Assembly: GCA_030550675.1 (NCBI GenBank)
Contig: JAUQOW010000011.1
Coordinates: forward strand, 1-38,253
Direction: 5' to 3'
Source of the DNA: Chloroflexota bacterium
GTDB taxonomy: Bacteria > Chloroflexota > Chloroflexia > Chloroflexales > Roseiflexaceae
DNA length: 38,253 nt
Made by a program: the position numbers and the translations under genes. The notes under the pieces are model-generated. The model had not been told where the DNA came from. It made no database searches and saw only the letters and a list, made by a program, of their open reading frames with translations. Each line of letters opens with the position of its first letter. The stretch's first letter is position 1. Of this stretch, positions 25,142 to 32,583 are shown piece after piece.

Positions 25142-25633
25142 ATGTCTGCATATACGCCTATTCTGGCAACCCTCGGTTATGTCATGTCGCCTGATGGCGA
25201 GTCGGTGCTGATGGTGCATCGTAACGCGCGTCCCGACGATGTGCATTACGGGAAATACAACGGTCTGGGAGGCAAACTCCATTCGCACGAAGACGTTGTG
25301 AGCGGCATGAAGCGTGAAATCCGCGAGGAGGCTGGCATTGAAGTGGAAGAGATGGTGCTGCGCGGCGCGCTCAACTGGCCCGGCTTCGGCAAAAATGAAG
25401 AGGACTGGTTCGCCTTCGTCTTTCGCATCGACCGCTGGAGCGGCACGCCATTCGCCAGAAACCCGGAGGGCGACCTGGAATGGGTGCCGCTGGCGCGTTT
25501 GCACGAACTGAATCTGTGGGACAGCGATCGCCTCTGGATCGATATGGTCTTTGCGCGCGACAATCGGACCTTCTTCGGCGTCGCGCCGTACAAAAACGGG
25601 AAGATGGTTTCGTGGAGCTACGTGCTGCTCTGA
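25142..25633 (+). CDS. Nudix hydrolase, 8-oxo-dGTP diphosphatase-like (second)
   Basis: A 163-residue MutT/MTH1-type protein. The Nudix box is at residues 44-66 (GKLHSHEDVVSGMKREIREE..). The opening ILATLGYVM, the segment KYNGLGGKL and the ending DNRTFFGVAPYKNGKMVSW resemble MTH1-like enzymes that clean oxidised purine nucleotides. It lies 37 bases after the first Nudix gene and 12 bases before serS, so all three form one T-box-controlled unit. ACGGAG precedes the ATG. Confidence 0.9.
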   Translation: MSAYTPILATLGYVMSPDGESVLMVHRNARPDDVHYGKYNGLGGKLHSHEDVVSGMKREIREEAGIEVEEMVLRGALNWPGFGKNEEDWFAFVFRIDRWSGTPFARNPEGDLEWVPLARLHELNLWDSDRLWIDMVFARDNRTFFGVAPYKNGKMVSWSYVLL

Positions 25634-25645
25634 AAGGAATCGCCA

Positions 25646-26914
25646 ATGCTGGACATTCGATTGATCCGCGAGCAACCCGACATGGTCAAGGCGGCGCTCG
25701 GGCGGGCAGGCGTCGATCCGGCGCAGGTCGACGCCGTGCTGGCGTTCGACGAACGACGCCGCGCGCTGCTGCGTGAAGTAGAGCAACTGAAAGCGCTGCG
25801 CAACGCGGTCTCGAAAGAGATCGGCAAAATGAGCGATCCTGTTGAGCGTGAAGCGAAGATCGCCGAGATGCGCGCCGTCGGTGATCGCATCGCCGCGCTG
25901 GACCGCGAACTCGCCGCAGTTGAGGAGCGGCAGCAGGCCGCCCTGATGGAACTGCGCAACCTGCCGCACCCTTCGGTTCCTGACGGACCGGATGAGACCT
26001 ACAATGTGGTGGTGGCGCAGGAAGGCGAACCACGCACTTTTGATTTCACGCCGAAGCCGCACTGGGAACTCGGCGAAGCGCTTGACATCATTGACTTTGA
26101 GCGCGGCGTCAAACTCTCCGGTTCGCGCTTCTACGTCCTCAAGGGGCTGGGAGCGCGACTGCAACGCGCCCTTATCCAGTGGATGCTCGATCTTCACATT
26201 CAGCAGGGATACTACGAAGTCTATCCGCCGTTCGTCGTGAAAGAACAGTGCATGTGGGGCGCGCGCCAGTTGCCCAAGTTCCGCGACAACCTCTACCGCG
26301 ATGTGGAGGACGACCTGTGGCTGGTGCCGACCGCCGAGGTGCCGGTGACCAATCTGCACCGCGACGAGATCCTGGAGGCGGATCAGTTGCCGCTGCGCTA
26401 TTGCGCCTACACCCCCTGTTTCCGACGCGAAAAGATGAGCGCCGGGCGCGATGTGCGCGGCATCAAGCGCGGGCATCAGTTCGACAAAGTTGAGATGTAT
26501 ATGTTCGTCCGCCCGGAGACCAGCTACGACGAACTCGAAAAACTGCGCGCCGACGCTGAGGAGACCTGCCGCCTGCTGGGACTGACGTTTCGCACCAAGG
26601 AACTCTGCACCGGCGACCTGGGATTCGCCGCCGCCCGCACCTATGATATTGAGGTGTGGGCGCCAGGGCAGGGCGAATGGCTCGAGGTCAGCTCGTGCTC
26701 GAATGTCGAGGCCTTCCAGGCGCGGGCAGCGAACATCCGCTACCGTCCGGGGCCGGGGGCGCGCCCGGAGTACGTTCATACCCTGAACGGCTCAGGGCTG
26801 GGCTTGCCGCGCACCCTGATCGCTATCATGGAGAATTACCAGCAGCCCGATGGCAGCATCGTCGTCCCTGAAGTCCTGCGCCCCTACATGGGCGGCATTG
26901 ATGTCATTCGATAG
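25646..26914 (+). CDS. serS: Seryl-tRNA synthetase
   Basis: This 422-residue class II synthetase charges tRNA-Ser. The N-terminal arm (about 1-105) is the long antiparallel coiled coil that grips the tRNA-Ser variable arm ([20 protein letters not shown]..). The catalytic core has motif 2 in [21 protein letters not shown] and motif 3 in [24 protein letters not shown] precedes the ATG. It is the last gene of the T-box operon, and the serine specifier of the leader agrees with this gene. Confidence 0.97.
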   Translation: MLDIRLIREQPDMVKAALGRAGVDPAQVDAVLAFDERRRALLREVEQLKALRNAVSKEIGKMSDPVEREAKIAEMRAVGDRIAALDRELAAVEERQQAALMELRNLPHPSVPDGPDETYNVVVAQEGEPRTFDFTPKPHWELGEALDIIDFERGVKLSGSRFYVLKGLGARLQRALIQWMLDLHIQQGYYEVYPPFVVKEQCMWGARQLPKFRDNLYRDVEDDLWLVPTAEVPVTNLHRDEILEADQLPLRYCAYTPCFRREKMSAGRDVRGIKRGHQFDKVEMYMFVRPETSYDELEKLRADAEETCRLLGLTFRTKELCTGDLGFAAARTYDIEVWAPGQGEWLEVSSCSNVEAFQARAANIRYRPGPGARPEYVHTLNGSGLGLPRTLIAIMENYQQPDGSIVVPEVLRPYMGGIDVIR

Positions 26915-26989
26915 CCACAAAATCGCGTTGATAGAAACGAACGCCTGTGCTACCATTAAAGCGACGCCAGTGGGAGGCACGAGGGAGGC

Positions 26990-27066
26990 AGGTGGAAGGT
27001 GTGAAAGCGGAAGATGCGAAAGTGGAAGGTGGAAGGTGCAAAAGTGGAAGGCGGAAGGCGGAAGCA
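26990..27066 (+). repeat. Heptamer tract, unit GTGGAAG
   Basis: The clearest units are GTGGAAG GTGGAAG GTGCAAA (27022-27042), followed by AGTGGAA GGCGGAA GGCGGAA. Upstream units are more degenerate but keep the 7-base spacing. A related stretch occurs at about 32410-32440. Confidence 0.6.
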
Positions 27067-27157
27067 GGGGTCCCTGCTCCCTCGCAAGCGGAGAGTTTTT
27101 CGGCGAGCCATCGCGCTGAGTCGCCCGCTTCAGGCATCAGAACGCCAAAACGCTCCC

Positions 27158-27178
27158 CTCTCCCGCAGCGCGGGAGAG
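27158..27178. repeat. Hairpin repeat, inverted relative of 5986-6014
   Basis: CTCTCCCGC, loop AGC, GCGGGAGAG, followed by GGCTGGGGGTGAGGG. Read on the other strand, the flank CCTCACCCCC and the CTCTCC stem match the repeat at 5986-6014. Confidence 0.6.
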
Positions 27179-27302
27179 AGGCTGGGGGTGAGGGCAAAAA
27201 CAGGCGTCAGGATGCGGAAAACACCCCTCGCACCCCAAAAACTCTACCCTTGCGAGGCTTCCCGCTCCTCACTCTCAGGTTGCAGGCGGCAGGAGGATCA
27301 CA

Positions 27303-28235
27303 GTGACACGTATCGAAGAAAAAGTGCGCCGCGGCTTCGACCTGGTGCGCCGCGCTGGCGAGGATAGCGACTTGCTCGGCGCAGCGTTGCTGGCGTTTCA
27401 CAGCGCCTTGTCGGACTACCTGGACGCCGAGCTGCGCCGCAGCCCGTTGTTGAGCGATGCAGAACGCAGGGCGATTGACGAAGGCACGATGACGTGGGCG
27501 ATGCGCGCTGCGCTGGCGCAGCGCGCCGGACTGCTGACCGAGAAGCAACGCGATCGCGTGCTGGAAATCAACCGGGTGCGCGCCGGGTTCGCGCACGGCG
27601 AAGGTTTCGCTGGCACTGCGCGCAGCGTGGCCGCCTACGGCGAATTCGTCGCTGAACTCTGCGGGTTCACGCCCTCCGCCTCGACGCGCAGCGCCGCAAC
27701 TCCACGCACCCCGACGGGCGCGCACCGGGCGACGATTGATCCGACCGAAACCGCAGCCAGACCCTCGTCAGCGACGGCTGCATCCGGGTTGCGCGCACGC
27801 GCCGAAGAGCGGAAGGCGCGTCGGGCAGGGCTGATCCCGGAGAGTGGATCATTCCGGGTGGCGCTGGCGGCTGTCGCCGTGCTCTTCCTGATTGTGCTGG
27901 CGGTCATCGGCATGCAGCAGTTGACGCCTGCGCCTCCCTCGATTGCCGGGGCGCCGCCGACAACCCTCGCAGCCTCGATTGCGCCGCCGCCAACCAACAC
28001 CCCTACGCCCCGGAAAGCGCGGATTGTCAACCTGCCGCCCGGCGGACCGGGATGGCTGCGCACAACGCCCAGTTTTCGCGCGCCAACCCAACCCATTCCG
28101 CTCAGCGAAGGGCTGGAAGTGACACTGCTGGATCGCGATCCGGTCGACGCCGAGGGAACGCGCTGGCGCTTCGTGAGTGTCGGCGGATATGACGGCTGGT
28201 GCCCGGAACACAATCTGGCATTGGGGAATGGCTGA
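27303..28235 (+). CDS. Membrane-anchored protein with C-terminal SH3-like domain
   Basis: A 310-residue protein with three parts. Residues 1-120 are a helical cytoplasmic domain (EKVRRGFDLVRRAGEDSDLL.., AGFAHGEGF) resembling the HEPN-like or DUF4145-type helical folds, though I cannot fix the family. A low-complexity linker and one membrane segment follow (about 183-207, VALAAVAVLFLIVLAVIGMQ). After a Pro/Thr-rich stretch, the last 65 residues form a bacterial SH3-type domain (VTLLDRDPVDAEGTRWRFVS, GYDGWCPEHN). The GTG start is supported by AGGAGG eight bases upstream. Function unknown. Confidence 0.75.
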   Translation: MTRIEEKVRRGFDLVRRAGEDSDLLGAALLAFHSALSDYLDAELRRSPLLSDAERRAIDEGTMTWAMRAALAQRAGLLTEKQRDRVLEINRVRAGFAHGEGFAGTARSVAAYGEFVAELCGFTPSASTRSAATPRTPTGAHRATIDPTETAARPSSATAASGLRARAEERKARRAGLIPESGSFRVALAAVAVLFLIVLAVIGMQQLTPAPPSIAGAPPTTLAASIAPPPTNTPTPRKARIVNLPPGGPGWLRTTPSFRAPTQPIPLSEGLEVTLLDRDPVDAEGTRWRFVSVGGYDGWCPEHNLALGNG

Positions 28236-28245
28236 GGTCAGGGAC

Positions 28246-29493
28246 TCATCCCTCGAAACGCCGCACGATAAGCGCAGAATTGTGCCCGCCCAACCCGATT
28301 GAATTTGATAACGCTACGCGCACATCAGCGGTGCGCGCCATATTCGGCACATAATCCAGATCGCAATCGGGGTCAGGTTCTTCGAGATTGATCGTCGGCG
28401 GAATACGTCCATCGCGGACGACGAGCGCGCAGATCAGCGCCTCAACCGCGCCAGCCGCCCCCATCATATGACCGAGCATCGATTTGGTGGAACTGACCGC
28501 CAGGCGATACGCATGATCGCCGAACACCGACTTGATGGCGCGCGTTTCAGCCAGATCGTTGAGCGGCGTGCCGGTACCGTGCGCATTGATATAATCCACC
28601 GCTTCGGGCGGCAGACCGGATTTACGCAACGCCATCGCCATCGCGCGCGCCGCGCCGCGCCCCTGTTCATCGGCGGCGATCATGTCACTGGCATCGCAAC
28701 TATTGCCATAGCCGACGATTTCCGCCACAATCGGCGCGCCGCGCGCCAGCGCGTGGTCCAGGCTTTCCAGCACCAGAGCGCCGGCGCCTTCCGAAAGAAT
28801 GAACCCATCGCGGCGGGCATCGAACGGCTTGCAGGCGCGTTCGGGGTTCAGGTTATCCTCCGCCAGACCGCGCATATTTGAGAATGACGCGACAATCGTC
28901 GGATAAATCGGCGCCTCGCTTCCGCCAGCGATCACGACCGCAGCATCACCGCGACGGATCAGTTCATACGCCTCGCCGACATTGTGGCCGCCGGTGGAAC
29001 ACGCAGCGACCACCGCCATGTTCGGACCTTGCGCCCCCAACTGGATGGCGATGTAGCCGCTGGCTGCGTCGGGAATCATATTGGCGATCAGAGTCGGAGA
29101 GACGCGCCGGGGACCACGTTCGCGCAGAACGTCATGATTATCGAAGATCAGATCAAGACCTCCAGCGCCGCTGCCGAAGACCACACCCACCTGCTCCGGG
29201 TCTTCGCGCGCCATATCGAGGTGCGCGTCACGCACCGCTTCGAGTACGGCGTTGAGCGCATACCGCACATACAGCGGCATCCGGCGCGCCTCACGCGGAT
29301 CGACGGCGGGATCGAGCGAAAAACCGCGCACCTCGCCAGCAATCCGAATAGCGAGACCAGAGGCGTCAAAGCGGGTGATCGGACCAACCCCGCTGCGTCC
29401 AGCAAGGAGCGCCTCCCACATTGCCGGAACCGTGTTGCCGCACGGCGTCACAGCGCCCAGACCAGTAATGACGACTCGTCGCCCGGCGCTCAT
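28246..29493 (-). CDS. fabF: 3-oxoacyl-[acyl-carrier-protein] synthase II
   Basis: A 415-residue condensing enzyme that extends fatty acyl-ACP with malonyl-ACP. It has RRVVITGLGAVTPCG at the start, the nucleophile cysteine in VVAACSTGGHNVGEA near 164, and the two histidines in NAHGTGTPLNDLAE and KSMLGHMMGAAGA. ATG 29493 is chosen over an upstream in-frame start because it begins at the conserved MSAGRRVVITG. It follows fabD in the same operon. The usual fabG and acpP genes are not between them. Confidence 0.95.
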   Translation of the reverse strand: MSAGRRVVITGLGAVTPCGNTVPAMWEALLAGRSGVGPITRFDASGLAIRIAGEVRGFSLDPAVDPREARRMPLYVRYALNAVLEAVRDAHLDMAREDPEQVGVVFGSGAGGLDLIFDNHDVLRERGPRRVSPTLIANMIPDAASGYIAIQLGAQGPNMAVVAACSTGGHNVGEAYELIRRGDAAVVIAGGSEAPIYPTIVASFSNMRGLAEDNLNPERACKPFDARRDGFILSEGAGALVLESLDHALARGAPIVAEIVGYGNSCDASDMIAADEQGRGAARAMAMALRKSGLPPEAVDYINAHGTGTPLNDLAETRAIKSVFGDHAYRLAVSSTKSMLGHMMGAAGAVEALICALVVRDGRIPPTINLEEPDPDCDLDYVPNMARTADVRVALSNSIGLGGHNSALIVRRFEG

Positions 29494-29568
29494 GGCAGAG
29501 CCTTTCCAGTCACGCTGCAGCAACCTGGCAGCCAGCATGACAAGCACATTATGGACTTTGCACCCGCA

Positions 29569-30561
29569 TCAGATGCCAGAACCTTCCTCTTCGCTCGCTG
29601 TCTGCGCGACCAGGCGCGCCACCTCGGCATCGGTGAGCGGCACGGGTTTGGCGTGTGGCGTAATGCGCTTGATCAGCCCCGACAGCACCTGGCGCGGACC
29701 AACTTCAACGATGGTATCGACGCCGTGGGACACCATCTCCTGCACCGAGCGCGTCCACTGCACCGGACGCGTCAACTGCTGCGACAGTTCCTGCCGCAGT
29801 TCTTCAACGGTCGTCAGCGCGCGCCCGCTGATATTGGCGATCAGCGGCACCTTCGGCGGGCGCATTTGGAACCGGTCAAGCAGTTCATCGAACCGCGCCG
29901 AGGCGCTCTGCATCAACGGCGAGTGTGCTGCGATGCTCACCTGCAGACGCTGTACGAGTTTCGCACCGCGCGCCTTTGCCAGTTCCATCGCGCGTTGCAA
30001 TGCCCGATGTTCGCCAGAGATCACCGTCTGCCCCGGAGAGTTCGCATTGGCGACCGAGACCACCCCTTCCGCCTGCGCCTCCTGCACAACCTCTTCCAGG
30101 GTCTTGTCATCAAGCCCGACGACCGCCGCCATACCGCCGGGACGCTGCTCGCCGCTCTCCTTCATCAACCGACCGCGCTCGCGCACCAGTTTGAGCGCAT
30201 CCTCGAAATCGAGCACGCCAGCCGCAACGAGCGCCGTAAACTCACCGAGGCTGTGACCGGCGACGAGAGAAGGCGCACCCAGATACCCGAACGGACCAAA
30301 CCGCTCCTTGAGCGCCTCAAGACACGCAATGCTCACGGTCAAAATCGCGGGCTGAGCATTGACCGTATCGTCGAGTTCCTCCTGAGGACCCTCAAAGCAG
30401 AGTTTGGAGAGTTCGAAGCCGAGGACCTGATCCGCCTTCTCGAAAACCCGACGCGCAGCAGGCGATACCTCGCACAACTCCTTGCCCATGCCGACATACT
30501 GCGAACCCTGCCCTGGAAACACCAGCGCGATTCGCTTTTTCATATCATCAAAGGTATTCAA
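29569..30561 (-). CDS. fabD: Malonyl-CoA-[acyl-carrier-protein] transacylase
   Basis: FabD moves malonyl from CoA to ACP. The 330-residue protein shows FPGQGSQYVGMGKEL, the serine nucleophile in AGHSLGEFTALVAAG near 105, and the histidine in IAAHSPLM. The start is probably TTG at 30561: AGGAGG lies five bases before it, while the in-frame ATG six codons later (30543) has no ribosome site. A promoter with perfect -35 lies at 30682-30710. It is the first gene of the fabD-fabF operon. Confidence 0.95.
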   Translation of the reverse strand: MNTFDDMKKRIALVFPGQGSQYVGMGKELCEVSPAARRVFEKADQVLGFELSKLCFEGPQEELDDTVNAQPAILTVSIACLEALKERFGPFGYLGAPSLVAGHSLGEFTALVAAGVLDFEDALKLVRERGRLMKESGEQRPGGMAAVVGLDDKTLEEVVQEAQAEGVVSVANANSPGQTVISGEHRALQRAMELAKARGAKLVQRLQVSIAAHSPLMQSASARFDELLDRFQMRPPKVPLIANISGRALTTVEELRQELSQQLTRPVQWTRSVQEMVSHGVDTIVEVGPRQVLSGLIKRITPHAKPVPLTDAEVARLVAQTASEEEGSGI

Positions 30562-30681
30562 GCGATCCTCCTGACGCAGGGATGTGCTCGAGCGACCGAC
30601 TGCCGGGCGCCGCCTTTGGCGCTGCGACAGACAACGGCAGATGCGCGGGCTGTTCCGGCGCCCGCCAAAAAACGACTCAGG

Positions 30682-30710
30682 AGTATATCAATGAGCGCCA
30701 TGGTTGTCAA
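30682..30710 (-). promoter_or_regulatory. Promoter of fabD-fabF
   Basis: On the minus strand: perfect TTGACA (30710-30705), 17-base spacer, TATACT (30687-30682). Transcription would give a leader of about 115 bases before the fabD TTG. It lies back to back with the promoter of the gene at 30798. Confidence 0.75.
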
Positions 30711-30756
30711 ATATTTGTGCATTTTGCCACAATGACACAGCGACGGATCAATCTGG

Positions 30757-30762
30757 TATAAT
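30757..30762 (+). promoter_or_regulatory. -10 box of the c-di-AMP receptor-like gene
   Basis: Perfect TATAAT, 35 bases before the start codon. ATGACA (30732-30737) is a candidate -35 with a 19-base spacer. Confidence 0.5.
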
Positions 30763-30797
30763 GCTCGCTACGCTGGTATTCAGCCCAAGGAGCGCCC

Positions 30798-31040
30798 ATG
30801 AAGCTGCTGATCTTCGTGACCGATGATAGTGTCGCGGATGCGACAGTTGATGCGCTGGTCGAGCAAGGGTTTCGCGTGACCCGCCTGGCGTCGACCGGCG
30901 GTTTCCTCCGCAAAGGGAGAACGACGCTGCTGGTTGGCGTGGAAGACGCCGCTGTCGATCGCGCGCTGGATCTGGTACGCAGTACAGCGCCTGGCACGCT
31001 CTCGATCACCCTGGATCTCGAACGCTACGAGCGCCTGTGA
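30798..31040 (+). CDS. Compact cyclic-di-AMP receptor-like (DarA/PstA) protein
   Basis: This 80-residue PII-like protein has the family landmarks KLLIFVTDDSVADATVDALV, FRVTRLASTGGFLRKGRTTL and LLVGVED, then the last strand TLSITLDLERYERL. DarA/PstA proteins are usually close to 109 residues. The 25-30 residues between the VED helix and the final strand, which hold the large B-loop in PstA, are absent here. Ligand binding is therefore uncertain. AAGGAG precedes the ATG. The stop overlaps the GTG of the glycosyltransferase (GTGA), so the two are co-translated. Confidence 0.75.
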   Translation: MKLLIFVTDDSVADATVDALVEQGFRVTRLASTGGFLRKGRTTLLVGVEDAAVDRALDLVRSTAPGTLSITLDLERYERL

Positions 31041-32221
31041 AGATCCTCTATGTCGCCAGCGGCATTCCTGTTCCTGGCACGCTTGGCGGTTCCATCCATA
31101 CGCTCGAAGTTGCACGCGGGCTGGCACAGCGCGGGCATACGGTCGATGTCGTTGCATGTTCCCGCGTCGGCGCTTTTGAGATCGCGTCGCTCGCGCGCCC
31201 GACATCATCTCGCATCGGGAACGTGCGCCTGCACCATATCGATATCCCTAAAGCTCTGAGTCTTCTTGCCGCTCCGGTGATCATGCGTCTGGCGCGCGCC
31301 TTGAAACCCGACATCATCATGGAGCGGTACTACAATTTTGCTGGCGCGGGCATGCTGGCTGCGCGACGACTCGGCATCCCATCGATCCTCGAAGTCAATG
31401 CCCTGATCATCGATCCGCCAGCAGTGCTGAAACGCCGCCTTGACGATGCGCTCGGCGGACCGATGCGCCGCTGGGCGACGGCGCAGTGCCGCATGGCGGA
31501 CCGGATCGTGACGCCGTTGCATACCACGGCGCCGCCCGACATTCCCCGCGCAAACATCGTCGAACTCCCATGGGGCGCCAATGTGGAACATTTCTGCATT
31601 GATCGACCGTCTGCCGTCGCCGCACAACCGACAGTCGTGTTCCTTGGTTCATTCCGCGCCTGGCATGGCGCGCTCGACGCGGTGCGCGCCGGCGGCATTC
31701 TCGCAGGGCAGGGACGCGACTTCCGTTTCCTGTTTATTGGCGACGGTCCGCAACGCGCAGCAGCGGAACGGCTGGCGTCGCGCTGGCGTGAACGGTTCAC
31801 CTTCACCGGCGCTGTGCCCTATGAGGAAGTTCCTGCACTGCTGGCGCAGGCATCAGTGGCGGTTGCGCCGTTCAATACCGCAGCGCATCCTGCGCTGCGC
31901 GCCGCCGGGTTCTTCTGGTCGCCGCTGAAGGTGTTCGAGTACATGGCTGCGGCGCTGCCCGTGGTGACGATCGACATTCCGCCGCTCAATCAGATCGTGC
32001 GTCACGGCATCGAAGGGCTGCTCTACCCCGAAGGCGACACCGACGCACTGGCAGCAGCAATCGCACATCTGCTCGATCATCCGGACGAGGCGCGCGCTAT
32101 GGGAGCGCGCGGACGCGAGCGCGTTACCGCACACTTCTCGTGGGCGCGACATTGTGAGGAGCTGGAACGAGTCATGCGAGAGATTGCAGGGCGACGTTAC
32201 ACGTTGAACGTCGCACGTTGA
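31037..32221 (+). CDS. Glycosyltransferase family 4 (first)
   Basis: A 394-residue GT-B enzyme. The N-lobe opens KILYVASGIPVPGTLGGSIHTLEVARGLAQRGH; the C-lobe has TVVFLGSFRAWHG, FLFIGDGPQ, VPYEEVPALLAQ and the donor-binding FEYMAAALPVVTID. It should transfer a sugar from a nucleotide donor in envelope polysaccharide or glycolipid synthesis. The GTG start overlaps the upstream c-di-AMP-receptor-like gene. The last residues (TLNVAR) and the stop codon fall inside a heptamer array (32194-32228), so the natural C-terminus has been replaced or extended by repeat DNA. Confidence 0.88.
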   Translation: MKILYVASGIPVPGTLGGSIHTLEVARGLAQRGHTVDVVACSRVGAFEIASLARPTSSRIGNVRLHHIDIPKALSLLAAPVIMRLARALKPDIIMERYYNFAGAGMLAARRLGIPSILEVNALIIDPPAVLKRRLDDALGGPMRRWATAQCRMADRIVTPLHTTAPPDIPRANIVELPWGANVEHFCIDRPSAVAAQPTVVFLGSFRAWHGALDAVRAGGILAGQGRDFRFLFIGDGPQRAAAERLASRWRERFTFTGAVPYEEVPALLAQASVAVAPFNTAAHPALRAAGFFWSPLKVFEYMAAALPVVTIDIPPLNQIVRHGIEGLLYPEGDTDALAAAIAHLLDHPDEARAMGARGRERVTAHFSWARHCEELERVMREIAGRRYTLNVAR

Positions 32222-32228
32222 ACGTTGC
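32194..32228 (+). repeat. Heptamer repeat ACGTTGM x5
   Basis: ACGTTAC, ACGTTGA, ACGTCGC, ACGTTGA, ACGTTGC in perfect register, covering the last codons and the stop of the first GT4 gene. Confidence 0.7.
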
Positions 32229-32515
32229 CCGAAGGAAGGATACAGGTGCGAAGGTTGCAGGTTGAAAGTGGGAACGTACCCGACCCTTGAGGTCTTTGCC
32301 GGGGATCGGGCGCTGTGATGGAACCTCTTGGCGAAATGATTTCTGTCTCCTGTTCAGACGTGCATAACCTCAAGAGTCTTGATGAGAACGCGGCACATTG
32401 AACACGGGAAGGCGGAAGGTGGAAGGTGGCAAGGCGGGAAGAGCGCAGGCAGGAGGGTTACAGGTTATAGGCGGGAAGGGTGAGGGTTACAAGGCGAGAA
32501 GCCAGCAAGGAACTC

Positions 32516-32543
32516 CTAACCCCTAACCCCTAACCCCTAACCT
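32516..32543 (+). repeat. Heptamer repeat CTAACCC x4
   Basis: Three exact units of CTAACCC and a fourth ending in T. The same unit is at 12303-12323. The next array begins two bases later. Confidence 0.75.
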
Positions 32544-32544
32544 G

Positions 32545-32579
32545 GTTCTCAGTTCTCGGTTCTCGGTTCTCAGTTCTCT
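32545..32579 (+). repeat. Heptamer repeat GTTCTCR x5, abutting a start codon
   Basis: GTTCTCA, GTTCTCG, GTTCTCG, GTTCTCA, GTTCTCT. Only four bases separate the array from the ATG at 32584, and no Shine-Dalgarno site is present. The same unit is at 8837-8857. Confidence 0.75.
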
Positions 32580-32583
32580 CACC

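Larger units (their letters stand above)
26915..27302. other. Intergenic region with heptamers and hairpin repeat
   Basis: No gene seen. A degenerate heptamer tract (about 26990-27066) and a hairpin of the dispersed family (27158-27178) fill much of it. AGGAGG just before 27303 serves the next gene. Confidence 0.55.
32222..32583. other. Intergenic region between two GT4 genes, built of heptamer tracts
   Basis: No gene. In order it holds the end of the ACGTTGM array, GGTT-type units (GAAGGTT GCAGGTT, about 32250), a 17-bp dispersed repeat (32279-32295), GGAAGGY units (about 32410-32440), AGGGTTA-like units (about 32453-32492), CTAACCC x4 and GTTCTCR x5. Confidence 0.6.

Noticed and set aside
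25013-26779. Open frame of 588 codons on the minus strand
   Set aside because: It is the antisense shadow of the second Nudix gene and serS.
28984-30735. Open frame of 583 codons on the plus strand
   Set aside because: It is antisense to fabF and fabD, both fully supported by active-site motifs.
32516-32543. Telomere-like sequence because of CTAACCC units
   Set aside because: It is a short internal array between two genes, one of several heptamer families, so a chromosome end is not indicated.
32194-32580. CRISPR array
   Set aside because: The repeats are head-to-tail 7-mers without spacers of constant length, and no cas gene is present.
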